Shown: positions 41,401 through 50,879, numbered from the stretch's first letter. The stretch is 64,000 nt of DNA from Kineococcus aurantiacus (GCF_013409345.1 NZ_JACCBB010000001.1:4774001-4838000); one strand, 5' to 3'. Numbers and translations: made by a program. Notes: a model not told the origin generated them from the sequence alone.

Positions 41401-44400
41401 GCGGGCCGGCCAGCGCGGAGGTCGAGACGACCCACCGGGTCTGGGTGGACAGCAGCTGCGCCCGCTGCCAGGTCTGCAGCTGGGTGAGGTTCACCGTCCC
41501 GGACAGCTTGACCAGCTGGTCCTTGGCCGCGGCGGCGCCCGCGGCGACGGCCTCGACGTCGTCCTGGCCCAGGGCCAGGGCCCGGTTGGCGGCGGTCAGG
41601 CTCAAGGTGGTGTTGCCGGCGTCGTCGACCAGGGCGGCGGTGATGCGGGCGCCGCGGGCCGGGATCGCCACCACGTTGGTGCCGGGGCTGGTGCCACCGG
41701 TCCCGGTCGGGCCCAAGACCCCGTCGCTGTTGCGGCCGCCATCGAGGGAGTAGTCCGTGGCGGTGTTCAGGTTCGCGCTCGTGGAGGCGTTGGGGTCCCA
41801 GGTTCCCGACGGGACCCACTTGCCGGCGGCCTTGGAGGGGGCGGCGACGTTGATGGTGTGGCCGTTGACGTCCAGGTACGTCACTGCCGCGGTCGACCAG
41901 TTCCGGGCGGTGGCGTTGCCGGTGTTGCCCTTCGAAGGGGCGTCGTTGTAGGCGTCGTGGTCCCCCACGAATGCGTCGGCCTGGGCGGTGGGGCCGAAGA
42001 CGGCGGTGGCATCCAGCGGCGGGGTGTCCTGACCCCAGGTGGTCGCCGCCGCCGCGCTCATGGGGTAGGCACCCCAGGCGGTGACGTCCAGCGGGACGCC
42101 GTAGACGAGGTTCCACTTCGCCCGCGCGCTGGTCCCGTTGGTGGTGTCGGTGGTGTAGGGGGCCAGGGTGTCGCGGCTGACGGTCAGCAGGCGGCCCTGG
42201 GCGCCGACCTGACCGGCGTCGTGAGCCGAGGTCACCGCCCCGGTCGTGTCGTACTCGAAGGCCCACGGCAGCTCCCGCGGCGGAGTCAGGCTGGTGACCG
42301 GGGCGGGAACGACCACCGACGTGGTGCCGCGCGCGGCGGTGTAGTCGGCGCCGTAGCCGTAGAGGGTCTGCAGCCCGGCGCGGTCGGTGACCGAGGCCAG
42401 CCGCCCGGAGCCGTCGTAGCTGTACGTCGCCAACGTCGCCGGGCTCGTGGCTCCTCCGGCGGGGTCGGTGGCGTACAGGCTGATCGACAGCACCCGGGTG
42501 AATTTGTTGTCAGGGGTGGTACCCCAGTTGAGCTGCAGGACGCGGCAACCGGCCCCGGGGGTGGCTGCGCTCAGGCACGCGGTTTGCTGGGCGTCGGTCA
42601 GGGCCGGGTTGGCCGCCTCGATCCGGGACGGCCGCCAGGTGGTGGCCCCCGAGACGGTCTGCTGGGTATAGGCGTAGCGGGTCGCGTTGCGCTTGGCGGC
42701 GTCGGCCCCGGCGTTCCCCTCGGCGCTCGAGGCTGCTGCGGGGATGACGCCGGTCGTCTGCCACGTCGACTTGGTGCCGTCGTTGGTCTGGATCGGGTCG
42801 CTGGCACCGGCGATGTTGACGGTGCTCATCTGCCCGAAGGTGGTGACGGTGCCCTCGCCGTCAGTCAGGGTCCAGGTGTCGGCCTTGAACGGGGTCTCGG
42901 GCTTCCAGTTGGGGCCGGAGGGGACGAGCTTGAGGTCTTCGGCGCCGTCCTCGGGGTACCAGGTGGTGCCGGCGTCGTCGACGACGAAGGAGGTCGCTTC
43001 CCCGTCGGCGCTCATGACGTCCAGGGAGTACGCCGAGGTCTGCCGGATTGAAGTCCAGTCGACGTCGACGTCCTCATCGACCCCGCCCACGGCCCACTGC
43101 GGGCCGAACGCGGACCCGGCCGGGTTCTGGCTGCCGGCGTCGGTGCGGCGGGAGGAGGCGGTGCGGGTGATGGAGACCCCGAACGCGGAGGCGTCGGTGG
43201 CCGACAGGTCGTAGGCGCCGGTGAGCAGGTTCACGCTGCCCGGACCGACCGCGGTGCTGCCGGACTGACCGGCGTCGGGGTCGTACTCGACCCCACCGAC
43301 CGAGGCGATGGGGACCTGCTTGCCGGTGGTGGAGTCGGTGAACACGATGCGGACGTCGAGGATCCCGCCCTGGCCGCCCAGCGCCTTGCCGGCGTCCCAG
43401 GACAGCCGGCCCACCCCGTGCCCGGACTGGATGGTCATCGTCTGGTTCTTGATGTCCATCGGGATCGGGGTCGCGTCGTTGGTGGCGTCCAGCTGGGTCC
43501 CGTCGGGCCAGTACAGGTCGCTGGCCTTGATGGTGGTCCACACCGACCCGGCGCTGAGGCTGGTGTAGGTGCTCCCGGCGCCGGTGGCTACCGGTGCCTT
43601 GGCCCCGCGGCGCCACTGCACGATCGGGTTGGTCAGCCGCGCCGACCAGTCCACGCCGGTGGCGCCGGTGTCGGCGTCGGTGACGGGGGCGTTGATGGTG
43701 AACTCCAGCGGCAGCCGGCGGGCGGTGTGCTGGTTGACCCGCGGGGCCTGCATCGTGGCCGCGGCGGTCTTGACGATGGCGGTGTACCCGTTGCGGGGGT
43801 CGCCGTAGATGATGCCGTTCTCGAAGGTGCTCTGCTTGGCATCGGCCGGGGCCGCCCCACCGCCGGGCATCACGGTGGGGTGGAACTCGTTCTTGACCGG
43901 GTACCCCAGCCAGGATGCGGTCTCGCCCAGGGAGCGGTAGACCTCCCAGATCCGGCCGTGCACCGAGAACGCCTGCGCCGCGCCGCTCTTGTAGTAGATC
44001 GCGCCGTTGTAGGCGTTGGCGGGGTTGGACGGGGCCGCCCAGCCGGCGCCGTCAGCGCCGACGGCCTGGAAGTAGTTGACCTTCCCGCCCCCACCGGGGG
44101 CGGCCAGCTCGCTGGTGGCGGGGTAGCCCACAACCGCTTCCCAGCCCAGGGCGGCCCAGCGGTCGCGGATGAGGCCGTGGATCTCCTGCGCGCCGGTGGC
44201 CGGGGTGTAGTAGATGGAGTAGGTGGTGGAGCTGCCGGCCTTGGCGAAGTGGTTGTAGAAGCCCTGCCCCGAGGGGGTCTTCAGCTCATCGGTGGCGGGG
44301 TAGCCCATGGGGCCGGTCTCCCAGCCGGAGTCGGCCCACTTGGAGCGGATGAGGCCTTGGATGTTGTGCGCGCCGGTAGGAGCGGAGTAGTAGATGGAGC

Positions 44401-46741
44401 GGACGTCACCGTTCAGGCTGAAGTGGTTGTACCGGCCGGCGCCGTCGGGGGTGGCCAGCTCGTCGGTGGAGGGGGTGCCGTAGCCGGGAACGGTGCCGTG
44501 GGCGGCGAAGTTGTCCCGGATCAGCCCGCACACCTTGCGGGTGCCGCCGCCGGTGGCGGGGTAGTTGGTGCAGTTCTCCCACGTCACGGTCAGCCCGGGC
44601 ATGCCCGAGCCGGTCTCGGCGGAGTTGAAGCGCTTGTAGCCGCTGGTGGCGGTGGTGTCGGCGGTGATGACGAAGCCGTTGTTGGCCAGCCCGGCGTAGT
44701 AGCCGGTGGTGCCGTTGGACCACTTCTGCACGATGGGCGTGACGTCGTAGGTCTCGGCGGCCGCGGCGCACGCGGAGGAGTAGCCGTGGGCGAAGGACTT
44801 CACCACCCCGATCCCGGCGCCTTGAGGGCCGGTGTTCCAGGTGACGGTGGCCGGGTCCCACCCGCTGAGGGCGGCATCCACGCGCAGCGGCGTGGCGGTG
44901 CAGGAGTAGGAGTAGTTGTTCCACAGCGACAGCTGCGCCGACAGGACGGTGTTCTCCGAGGCGGCCAGGTCCCCCAAGCCGAAGCGGACCAGCGTCGCGG
45001 AGTTGCTGGTGCCCCCGTTGATGGGGCGGTACCCGGCCAGCAGGCGCCCGGAGTCCTGCACCCCCTCGTTGACGGTGGGGAAGGCCTGGTCGACGTAGGC
45101 GTCGACGCTGGCCGAGCCGTTGGCGCCGGTGGAGCCGGACCAGCCGGTGCCGGTGGCGATGTGCGGGTCGATGGTGACCGGGAAGACACGGGCGGAGTCG
45201 GCGACCCAGGTCGGGTCGATGCTGACCTCCACTGTCGCCGAGCCCGTCGCCGAGCTTGTGCCGGTCGTGGCGGCCAGCAGGCGGGTCGCGACCGCCGTGG
45301 TGGCCGGCTCCCCGACCTCGTTGCTGGAGGCGTCGTACGCCTTCCCGCCGCCGAAGGTCGCCACGACCGTCCCGGCGGCGTCGACGAACTCCACCCCGGT
45401 GCTGGTCGGGTCGACCCCATCACGCGCGGGGGCCTGCCGGACCGTCACTCCCGTCGGCAGGGTGAAGGTGTCGCGGTAGACCGCGGCCGCGTTCGCGCCG
45501 CCGGCAGCGGTGACCTCAGCGCGCGAGGCCAAGACGACGGACTCCTCAGCCCCCGTCGCGGTGACGTTGACGGTGAAGTCGCGTCCACCCTTCAACGCGT
45601 CGGGGAACACCGCCTCACTACCTGCGTCACTGCCCGCCTCGGTGCCCGCGTCACTGCCCGTGCTACTACCCGCAGCGGTCGTGGGGTCGGCGGCCGCCTT
45701 CCTCGACTCCCGCGCCGGGCTCGTCGAGGAGCTGGCGCCAGGCCCGGCCGCACGCGAGGTGGGGGCGGCGGCCGAAGCGTCAGTGGCCTGCGCCGGCGGG
45801 GTGTCCGGGGCCGGTGGCACCTGGACATCGATGCCGCCGACGACCGGGGTGACCCCGGCGGTGGGGGCCGTGGGCTTGACCGCCGGCAGCGCGCCGCCGG
45901 GGCCACCGACCCCGACCGGGGAGCTGGCCGCCTGCGGGGACCAGGAGATGGTCTGCCCAGCTGGCCCGACCGCGACCATACCGTTGCCGGAGGTGCCGGC
46001 CAGGCGCGCGGCCCACGGACCGGCCGACTCAGCGGTGGTCCGGCCGGTGGAGTCGGTGCCGGTCAAGGACAGGTCGACGTCGGTCCAGGTGGCCTTGCCG
46101 CTCACGTCCGCGCCGGTGCCGCCGTCGGTGCGGTGCCGCACCGGTCCCAGAGTGGTCTGAGTGCTCAGCGTCCCATCCGGTTGCGCCGTCGTCAGGGACG
46201 TCTCGGTGGTCAAGGCGTTCACGACGACCGGCTCACCAGAAGACTGCGCCGCACGCTGCGCCGCCTCGATCGCCGCGTCTTGTGGCGACGTCGGAGACAG
46301 TTGCGGGTCAGGCAGCCCCACCACCGGCGGCACCGGGGTGACGTTGTTCTTCGCATCCTGCGCGGCCTGGGTCACGGCCTCGGCGTGCTCAGCCTCAGCC
46401 TGGGCGGCCGTCGCATCCAGTGAGTCCTGCCGCAGCCCTGCGGCGGTGTCGGTGGGCTGGGCAGCTTCGCGGGCGGCGGCCTGCGCGGCCCAGGCGTTCA
46501 GCGAGAACGGGTCGAGGTTGACCACGCCGCCGAGGGTGAAGGTCAGCAGGGTCGAGGCGGTCAGGACCCTGGTGGTGCGGGTCCGGCGCCACAGCGGCAA
46601 CCGCCCCGGCGTCGAGTCCGGCGTCGAGTCCTTGGCCGAGTCTTGGCTCGAGTGCTGGGTCGCGCGCGCGGTCGGGTCTTCGTGCCGTCGCCACGGCGAG
46701 GTCGGCGACTTGTGGGCAGCACGACGCGGCAAACCACGCAC
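38477..46741 (-). CDS. Giant RHS-repeat polymorphic toxin 3 with LGFP repeats and nuclease toxin
   Basis: 2754 residues from GTG 46741 (AGGAG 7 bp upstream). The order is: basic N-terminus and signal/anchor-like segment (TTRVLTASTLLTFTLGGVVNL); long Ala/Thr/Ser linker; DNRLRE-type domain (about 500-680); four LGFP-like units (ESTELATP-type GYPATDELKTP, GYPATSELAAP, GYPVKNEF; 43.9-44.6 kb); YD repeats; RHS core ending LYNPGTSRFLSVDPIFGG. The 120-residue toxin has RRYDAVAFDKNGRPTYYEVKANS, a D...E-x-K nuclease core of restriction-endonuclease fold. LGFP repeats may anchor it to the envelope. The immunity gene overlaps its stop. The toxin part is AT-richer than the shell. Confidence 0.9.
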   Translation of the reverse strand: MRGLPRRAAHKSPTSPWRRHEDPTARATQHSSQDSAKDSTPDSTPGRLPLWRRTRTTRVLTASTLLTFTLGGVVNLDPFSLNAWAAQAAAREAAQPTDTAAGLRQDSLDATAAQAEAEHAEAVTQAAQDAKNNVTPVPPVVGLPDPQLSPTSPQDAAIEAAQRAAQSSGEPVVVNALTTETSLTTAQPDGTLSTQTTLGPVRHRTDGGTGADVSGKATWTDVDLSLTGTDSTGRTTAESAGPWAARLAGTSGNGMVAVGPAGQTISWSPQAASSPVGVGGPGGALPAVKPTAPTAGVTPVVGGIDVQVPPAPDTPPAQATDASAAAPTSRAAGPGASSSTSPARESRKAAADPTTAAGSSTGSDAGTEAGSDAGSEAVFPDALKGGRDFTVNVTATGAEESVVLASRAEVTAAGGANAAAVYRDTFTLPTGVTVRQAPARDGVDPTSTGVEFVDAAGTVVATFGGGKAYDASSNEVGEPATTAVATRLLAATTGTSSATGSATVEVSIDPTWVADSARVFPVTIDPHIATGTGWSGSTGANGSASVDAYVDQAFPTVNEGVQDSGRLLAGYRPINGGTSNSATLVRFGLGDLAASENTVLSAQLSLWNNYSYSCTATPLRVDAALSGWDPATVTWNTGPQGAGIGVVKSFAHGYSSACAAAAETYDVTPIVQKWSNGTTGYYAGLANNGFVITADTTATSGYKRFNSAETGSGMPGLTVTWENCTNYPATGGGTRKVCGLIRDNFAAHGTVPGYGTPSTDELATPDGAGRYNHFSLNGDVRSIYYSAPTGAHNIQGLIRSKWADSGWETGPMGYPATDELKTPSGQGFYNHFAKAGSSTTYSIYYTPATGAQEIHGLIRDRWAALGWEAVVGYPATSELAAPGGGGKVNYFQAVGADGAGWAAPSNPANAYNGAIYYKSGAAQAFSVHGRIWEVYRSLGETASWLGYPVKNEFHPTVMPGGGAAPADAKQSTFENGIIYGDPRNGYTAIVKTAAATMQAPRVNQHTARRLPLEFTINAPVTDADTGATGVDWSARLTNPIVQWRRGAKAPVATGAGSTYTSLSAGSVWTTIKASDLYWPDGTQLDATNDATPIPMDIKNQTMTIQSGHGVGRLSWDAGKALGGQGGILDVRIVFTDSTTGKQVPIASVGGVEYDPDAGQSGSTAVGPGSVNLLTGAYDLSATDASAFGVSITRTASSRRTDAGSQNPAGSAFGPQWAVGGVDEDVDVDWTSIRQTSAYSLDVMSADGEATSFVVDDAGTTWYPEDGAEDLKLVPSGPNWKPETPFKADTWTLTDGEGTVTTFGQMSTVNIAGASDPIQTNDGTKSTWQTTGVIPAAASSAEGNAGADAAKRNATRYAYTQQTVSGATTWRPSRIEAANPALTDAQQTACLSAATPGAGCRVLQLNWGTTPDNKFTRVLSISLYATDPAGGATSPATLATYSYDGSGRLASVTDRAGLQTLYGYGADYTAARGTTSVVVPAPVTSLTPPRELPWAFEYDTTGAVTSAHDAGQVGAQGRLLTVSRDTLAPYTTDTTNGTSARAKWNLVYGVPLDVTAWGAYPMSAAAATTWGQDTPPLDATAVFGPTAQADAFVGDHDAYNDAPSKGNTGNATARNWSTAAVTYLDVNGHTINVAAPSKAAGKWVPSGTWDPNASTSANLNTATDYSLDGGRNSDGVLGPTGTGGTSPGTNVVAIPARGARITAALVDDAGNTTLSLTAANRALALGQDDVEAVAAGAAAAKDQLVKLSGTVNLTQLQTWQRAQLLSTQTRWVVSTSALAGPQVNAPAEVAATTVAPLKLTITKDGIADGSATAVPARSVTKTTYDQNRPTDATVSELPTTVTTGFISAGELMATTTDARERDSTGTWQTTTGKATSFAGVSGLSTASVLIGSPVHDVRTTTTTYAWSGVAAGKPTKVITSSTYSGETTETRTAYDVFGRTIAVSMPIAPGPAGGAAPDGAAASTIITRYYGSGTGTNDCTSDPTGAANTPAAFGGLVCSTGPGSLSGIATPGLPTTFSSYSTTGQPTRVEEKVGTTVLRATVNTYDGPSDRLTQTTVTTQNALGVSAGTEVKNLTYDGAGNVSTVDDGKGTTSSTVTTLYDALGRVYSATDATGLTTKTSYDSSGRVAATQLIDNGAASRAGYSALTAGKTWTATNTYESTTGDLIASTDEAPAGQASTGPATMRLDLDARTVQTRYTNSGFTNRTVYDTTGVAIRRTVSTGSTTSSGAGTVLLDDASTADIAGFGQYGGGESTYGQQIESTQILTAIPLDSAGNPVGTGSAAVSTQTRHRRYTYDGFGRLVAAADSRIAPAVPGSTTCAIRSWAYDADSNQAGKGTTANTAGACAATGYPVPSTSTASGTSKAWTHAYNALDQITDAGYTYDGLGRTLAVPAASPGSGTGGNLPATATTAVGGTSLAVTYNPGDMVASQTLAASSGNETQTFTLDPTGDRLLASTTTLSGTVTTITNRYNDSDDNPALLNEADGSVSRYITGPDANLNATATLKADGTSALSWQVINLHGDVVANLSDSSTAAIATPSTDEFGMVIDTTPTRGNTSTSRYDWLGGKQRSTNARGGLTLMGARLYNPGTSRFLSVDPIFGGNANAYVYPNDPVGSVDLDGHQSKDADPGGGGGAGSGIRITGGPGGKLYSSTRVGQFGEDFARANLEKTYGKGNVAWSGRKSGAWRTIPGVGERRYDAVAFDKNGRPTYYEVKANSARLSKRQKQADAWMRAHGYRVKIIRVTVDRKTGKTAYKK

Positions 46742-47220
46742 GAGAACACTCCTGACTCGGCCCGGCACTTGGTGGGCCGTGAGCTGCCCGATGCGTGGGT
46801 GTGCAGGTCGGGCGCTCTCGGCGGTGCCGGTGGTATCTCCTCGACCTCGGACTTCGAGGTCACCCAGAGATTAAGGGTCGTCACAGTGTGTTGATGACCG
46901 AAACGCAGACCCGTGTGCCCGAATGATCGGAAGTGATCACGCGGGGTAGTCCGCGATGACTACAGTGCACCGGCTTCAGCGCTCGAGGCAGACCTCATCC
47001 AGGCGCTAACGGGCCCCGGCGAGCGCCCGGCGGCCGGTAATGCCCGGCCCGCCCGCTAGATCGGCTCTGGCGTCTCGCCTGCGGCGTTGTGGAGCCTGTG
47101 GCCTCACTGCCCAGCACTGGCCACCGCCAGGGGTGGCGTGGGTGAGGCTAGGCACTGCTCCTGCCTGATGCGGTATGGCTCAAGTAGGCGCCGCCGCAGC
47201 CGATGCTGGGCTGGTGAGGT
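46742..47220. other. Divergent gap between RHS 3 and the NERD gene
   Basis: About 480 bp with no supportable gene. It should hold the RHS 3 promoter on the minus strand, but no clear hexamers were picked out. Confidence 0.4.
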
Positions 47221-48120
47221 GGTGGCGCGACCGTCGAGGCTATGGCCAGCTGCGGTTGCCCTACGGCGGCGTCGCCTGCGTCGCAGCGGGTGGTTCGAGC
47301 AAGATCTGCGCACCCGGCGCCGACACCTGCTGCGGTCGCAGTGGCGTGAACTGACTCAGATCGTCGCGCTTCTGGCTCTGGCGGCTGTGTTGCTGGCCTA
47401 CGCCTTCCGGCACCAGCCGCAGCTGCAGGCCGCGATCCTCGGTGCCTTCGCCGGGGCGCTGCTGGTCTCCGCGGCCGGCTTCTTGGCCCTGGCTGATGGC
47501 AGCCTGCTGGCCCGGCTGGGCCGCAGCATCGAGACCGACGTCGGCGATGAACTGCGCACCACCGCAGGTGTGTACGGGGTCATCTCCGCGATCGCCTTCG
47601 AACGCTTCGACGTCGACCACGTGGTGCTGGCCCCAAAGGCTGCTACGCGGTCGAGGTGAAGGCCCTCTTCGGGCGCCGGCACACCCTGCAGGACACCTAC
47701 GGCCTGGCGGCCAAACTCGACCAGGCTCGCCGCGGTGCGCACAAGGTCAGTGCACTGCTGCGCAGTCACGGGCTCGACGTCGCGGTCCAGCCTGTGCTGG
47801 TCCTGGCCGGTCCGGGGGCTCCGGTCGTGCCCGGTGGTGCCATCAAGCACGAGGGCGTCTTGGTGGCCGCCTTCCGGGACAGCGATGACTGGCGCCCGGT
47901 GATGGCCGCCGAGGGACAGGCCCTGCCCCTCGCCACCGCAGCCCAGGCCGCGGACCGTCTGCTGGCCTTCTGCGATCAGCGAGACCAGCACCAACGCACT
48001 CGGCACCAGCGCAATGAGCAGCAGCGCTCAGCCAGGAAGCAGTCGACCAGGAAGCAGTCGACCAGGAAGCAGTCGACCAGGAAGCAGTCGACCACCGAGC
48101 CCGCGCGCCGGAGCCGGTAG
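47221..48120 (+). pseudogene. NERD-domain membrane protein, frame-disrupted
   Basis: The first frame (GTG 47221 or nearby, to 47659) has two hydrophobic helices (ELTQIVALLALAAVLLAYAF; LQAAILGAFAGALLVSAAGF) and then GVYGVISAIAFERFDVDHVVLAP. The text continues in another frame as GCYAVEVKALFGRRHTLQDTYG up to 48120. D-x-D-H-V-V and E-V-K are hallmarks of the nuclease-related (NERD) domain, and they are split by the shift at about 47630-47640 (CCCCAAAGG). The C-terminus ends in four R-K-Q-S-T repeats. If the base run is miscalled the gene would be intact. Confidence 0.65.
48034..48093. repeat. 15-bp tandem repeat x4 in the NERD C-terminus
   Basis: Four exact copies of AGGAAGCAGTCGACC encode Arg-Lys-Gln-Ser-Thr four times: an in-frame, positively charged tail that could vary in length by slippage. 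Confidence 0.9.
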
Positions 48121-48288
48121 CAGGGCACCTGCGGTCGCGGTCCGAGCTGAGCACAAGTGCGCTCGATGCCCGTCGGGGGAGCTGGTGCGGCGGGTTCACC
48201 CGATCCTGAGAGGGATGCCGACGAGTGCGACTCAGCTGCCGAGGCGGTAGCCGGTGCAGGCGCCGTCTCCATCGGTGCAGGCGCTGTG

Positions 48289-48600
48289 TTAGTCGGCGCA
48301 GTCGTTGCAGATCAACTGCCCGCTCGTGCCGCTTTGGCCGGCGTGTAGCTGGCTGCGGTGCTTGACCAGGAAGCAGCTGGAGCAGGTGAACTCATCCTGC
48401 TGGCGCGGCAGCACCCGCACCGCCAGCTCCTCACCGGACAAGTCCGCCCCGGGCAGCTCGAAGCCCTCGGCGGCTTCGGCCTCGTCCACATCGACGCTGG
48501 AGGAGCCCGCCTTGTCCGTGCGGTGGGCCTTCAGCTCCTCGATCGAGTCGGTCTCCAGGTCCTCATCGGTCTTGCGCGGTGCGTCGTAGTCGGTCGCCAT
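48289..48600 (-). CDS. DUF4193 family protein
   Basis: 103 residues from ATG 48600. The actinobacterial DUF4193 pattern is clear: MATDYDAPRKTDEDLETDSIEEL at the N-terminus, an acidic middle, and a zinc-binding C-terminus FTCSSCFLVKHRSQL with ICNDCAD (two C-x2-C pairs). The family is widespread in Actinomycetota chromosomes with no established function; it suggests this part of the window is chromosomal. The 298-bp gap to the next gene shows no further gene. Confidence 0.88.
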   Translation of the reverse strand: MATDYDAPRKTDEDLETDSIEELKAHRTDKAGSSSVDVDEAEAAEGFELPGADLSGEELAVRVLPRQQDEFTCSSCFLVKHRSQLHAGQSGTSGQLICNDCAD

Positions 48601-48898
48601 GGGTGCCTCTCCTGATGTGGTGCACTGCCGCCTTGATGCTTAGACGGTTCCATCTCAATGGTCGTCAGAGCATGAAGCGCCGTACTCAACCACGTCACGA
48701 CCGTGTCCATGCCCACGCCACACCACGTCGTGCCGCGGAGGAGTCCTGGCATGTCTGCGTCGGGCTGCCTGACGTCACGCTCTGGCCCGCAGCAGGCGGG
48801 CTGCGCCGGGACTGGTGGTGTCTGCACCGAGCAGCCCTCTGCCAGCGCTTGAGGACGAGCAGCTGGGCCACCGAGGCCCGGCCGTTGAGGCGCCAGGC

Positions 48899-49162
48899 TC
48901 AGGCGTGGGTGATGTCGGCGCTGGGACCATAACGCCACGGCGTGGTGCGCACGTAGCCGTGGCGTTCCAAACACGCATCGAGCTCCTCATGCGACCACAG
49001 CAGCCGGACGGGCAGGGCACCGGCCTCCAGCAGCTCCAAGGCTTCAGCGGCTTCCATGCCGTCGTCGACGGGCAGGCGGCTGTGCTCGCTGCCGTTGAGC
49101 ATGCGCAGCACCAACTCGTCCTCGTGCAGGGTGCACGTCAGCCGCAGGGGAGGGAACGCCAC
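48899..49162 (-). CDS. Hypothetical protein
   Basis: 87 residues from ATG 49162. It is compact and mixed alpha/beta (LRLTCTLHEDELVLRMLNGS, EAAEALELLEAGALPVRLLWSHEELDACLERHGYV). There are no membrane segments and no known family. The IS5-type element is inserted 27 bp upstream of its start, so its promoter may have been displaced. Confidence 0.5.
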   Translation of the reverse strand: MAFPPLRLTCTLHEDELVLRMLNGSEHSRLPVDDGMEAAEALELLEAGALPVRLLWSHEELDACLERHGYVRTTPWRYGPSADITHA

Positions 49163-49189
49163 GATCTGACGCTAACGCCCGCGCCGCTT

Positions 49190-50134
49190 TAGGGCGTATC
49201 CTGCGGATCTTGTAGTTGCGTCATCATGACGCCGTGGGCGGAGTGGGCCGGGGTGAGGTCACCGACAAGGCGTGGGCGCAGATCGAGCCACTGTTGCCGC
49301 CAATGGTGCAACGCGGTGGACGCTGGCGAGATCATCGCCAAGTCCTCAATGCGATCTTGTGGAAGCTGCGCACCGGAGCACCCTGGCGAAACCTCCCAAA
49401 ACGCTACGGGCCCTGGAAGACGGCACACGAGCGGCTGCGGAAGTGGACCACGGATGGGACCTGGGAGCGAATCCTGGCCGAGGTCGTCGTCAAGGACGAC
49501 TCCATCGGTTGCCTCGATGAGGCCACCGCCGTCGTCGTCAGCATCGACTCCACCCACGTCCGGGCCCACCAGCACGCAGCCGGTGCCCGGAAAAAAGGGG
49601 CTGCGCACCCTGGATCGAGGCCCTCGCCATCGACGGGGAATGCCTGGGACGCTCCCACGGAGGACTGACGTCCAAGCTGCACCTGGCCGTAGACGCTCTC
49701 GGGTTACCGCTCGCGGTGATCCTCACTCCTGGTCAGGCCGGGGACGACCCCGCAGCTGCTGCCGCTGCTGAATGCCCTGGCCGCGCTACGCGGCAGCGAC
49801 CACCAGCGCCTGCAGATCGAGCGGGTCATCGCCGACAAGGCCTACGCACACCCCGACACGCAATGCACTGCGGTGCGGACGCATCAAGGCGACCATCCCG
49901 GAGAAGAGCGACCAGATCGCCCGCCGCAAGGCCAAGGGATCCGCTGGTGGGCGACCGCCGGCCTTCGATGCCGGGGTCTACAAGCAGCGCAACATCGTCG
50001 AACGGTGCATCAACCGCATCAAGCAGTTCTGGGCCGTCGCCACCCGGTACGCCAAACGCGCTGCCTACTTCCGCAGCGAGGTGATCATCGCCTGCATCAT
50101 GCTTCACCTTCAATGATCCGCAAGACACGCCCTA
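49190..50134 (+). mobile_element. IS5-family insertion sequence, 0.95 kb
   Basis: Inverted ends TAGGGCGTATCCTGCGGATC (left) and GATCCGCAAGACACGCCCTA (right) match at 18 of 20 positions as reverse complements. Both ends are bordered by TA (left TTA, right CTAGA), compatible with a TA target duplication. The transposase frame is broken in several places, so the copy is probably dead or needs a mobile partner. Confidence 0.8.
49216..50116 (+). pseudogene. IS5-family transposase, frame broken at three places
   Basis: Part 1 (49216-49600) has TDKAWAQIEPLLPP, LRTGAPWRNLPKRYGPW and the first catalytic Asp in VVSIDSTHVRAHQH. The frame then changes at GGAAAAAAGGGG (an A6G slippery run at 49589-49596, typical of programmed frameshifting in this family) to LGRSHGGLTSKLHLAVDALGLPLAVILTPGQAGDDP; again near 49749 to LLPLLNALAALRGS and IERVIADKAYAHPDT (second Asp); and again near 49860 to IPEKSDQIARRKAKGS and VERCINRIKQFWAVATRYAKRA (Glu). 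Only the first shift fits normal frameshifting; the others indicate decay or indels. Confidence 0.85.
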
Positions 50135-50347
50135 GACGCGAGCGGGCGTCCCTTTGATCGGGACCCGCGTGAGGCCACCGTTCAACAGGACGCGCTCGCG
50201 ATGGTCGCTGCTGGGTGGCAATCCGTCCGTGACGCGACGAAAGACCTTGATCGCGTGGTGGGGCAGGCCCGTACCGCCGGGGTGTCGTGGGCCGACATCG
50301 GCCGCGCCGCCGGTGGCATCACCCATCAGTCCACCCGGAAACGCTGA
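50135..50347 (+). pseudogene. Remnant of a small HTH-like protein beside the IS
   Basis: An open frame runs from the IS edge to a TGA at 50345-50347: ATVQQDALAMVAAGWQSVRD, then LDRVVGQARTAGVSWADIGRAAGGITHQ. The ARTAGVSWADIGRAAG text is the second half of a common actinobacterial helix-turn-helix. ATG 50201 could start a 48-residue protein, but it is more likely that the IS cut the gene. Confidence 0.5.
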
Positions 50348-50879
50348 GGAAAACTGCACGAAAAGTTCATGACCGTTCAGCGCGTCGAGGACCTCGGGCC
50401 GAGGACCGATGCCGCCTTGGCGGCCATGCAAGCCGCAAGGAGCTGTGTCCTGCGTGCGAGCACCGTCGTGCCGAGCACCGCATGTCGCCGGACTTGGACC
50501 GAACATGGATCTGATGCCGGGGCTGTGAAAGTGAGTGTCCTGGATCGCGCACTGCCGCCATCATCACCTGGATGGTCTCGTACGGGACTGACGCGGTGCT
50601 CGAGGACTGACAGCGAGTTGGCGAGCCTCGCAAACGCCCAGACAGCGCAGCGCGCCATAGTGATGTGTTCTGCGAGCCGCGTCAGGCCGGACTGGAGCCC
50701 TTCAGGGTCTTGATCACATGGACGTCCGGGTTTGCTGCACTGATCGGTGACAACCGAGCTGGCTTGCCCACAACGCAGCCTGAGAAGATGTCGCTTGGGC
50801 CCACGGCAGTAGCTCCTTTGCGCCGCGTGGCGGGCCGCACTAGCAGCGCCGGCAGGCCCCCGTCTGGCACATTGGGCTC
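50348..50879. other. 530-bp gap upstream of the ThsA-like gene
   Basis: No supportable gene; in particular no TIR-domain frame (ThsB) was found here or elsewhere in the window. No ribosome site precedes the GTG at 50880, so that gene may be translated from a leaderless transcript. Confidence 0.5.

Noticed and set aside
39185-46423. Long Gly/Val/Arg-rich open frames opposite RHS 3
   Set aside because: They are the complement of a highly biased GC-rich coding frame and have no domains; RHS 3 accounts for the region.
50348-50879. A TIR-domain (ThsB) gene before the ThsA-like gene
   Set aside because: No frame here or elsewhere in the window shows TIR motifs; the 114-codon frame at 50369 has no coherent fold.
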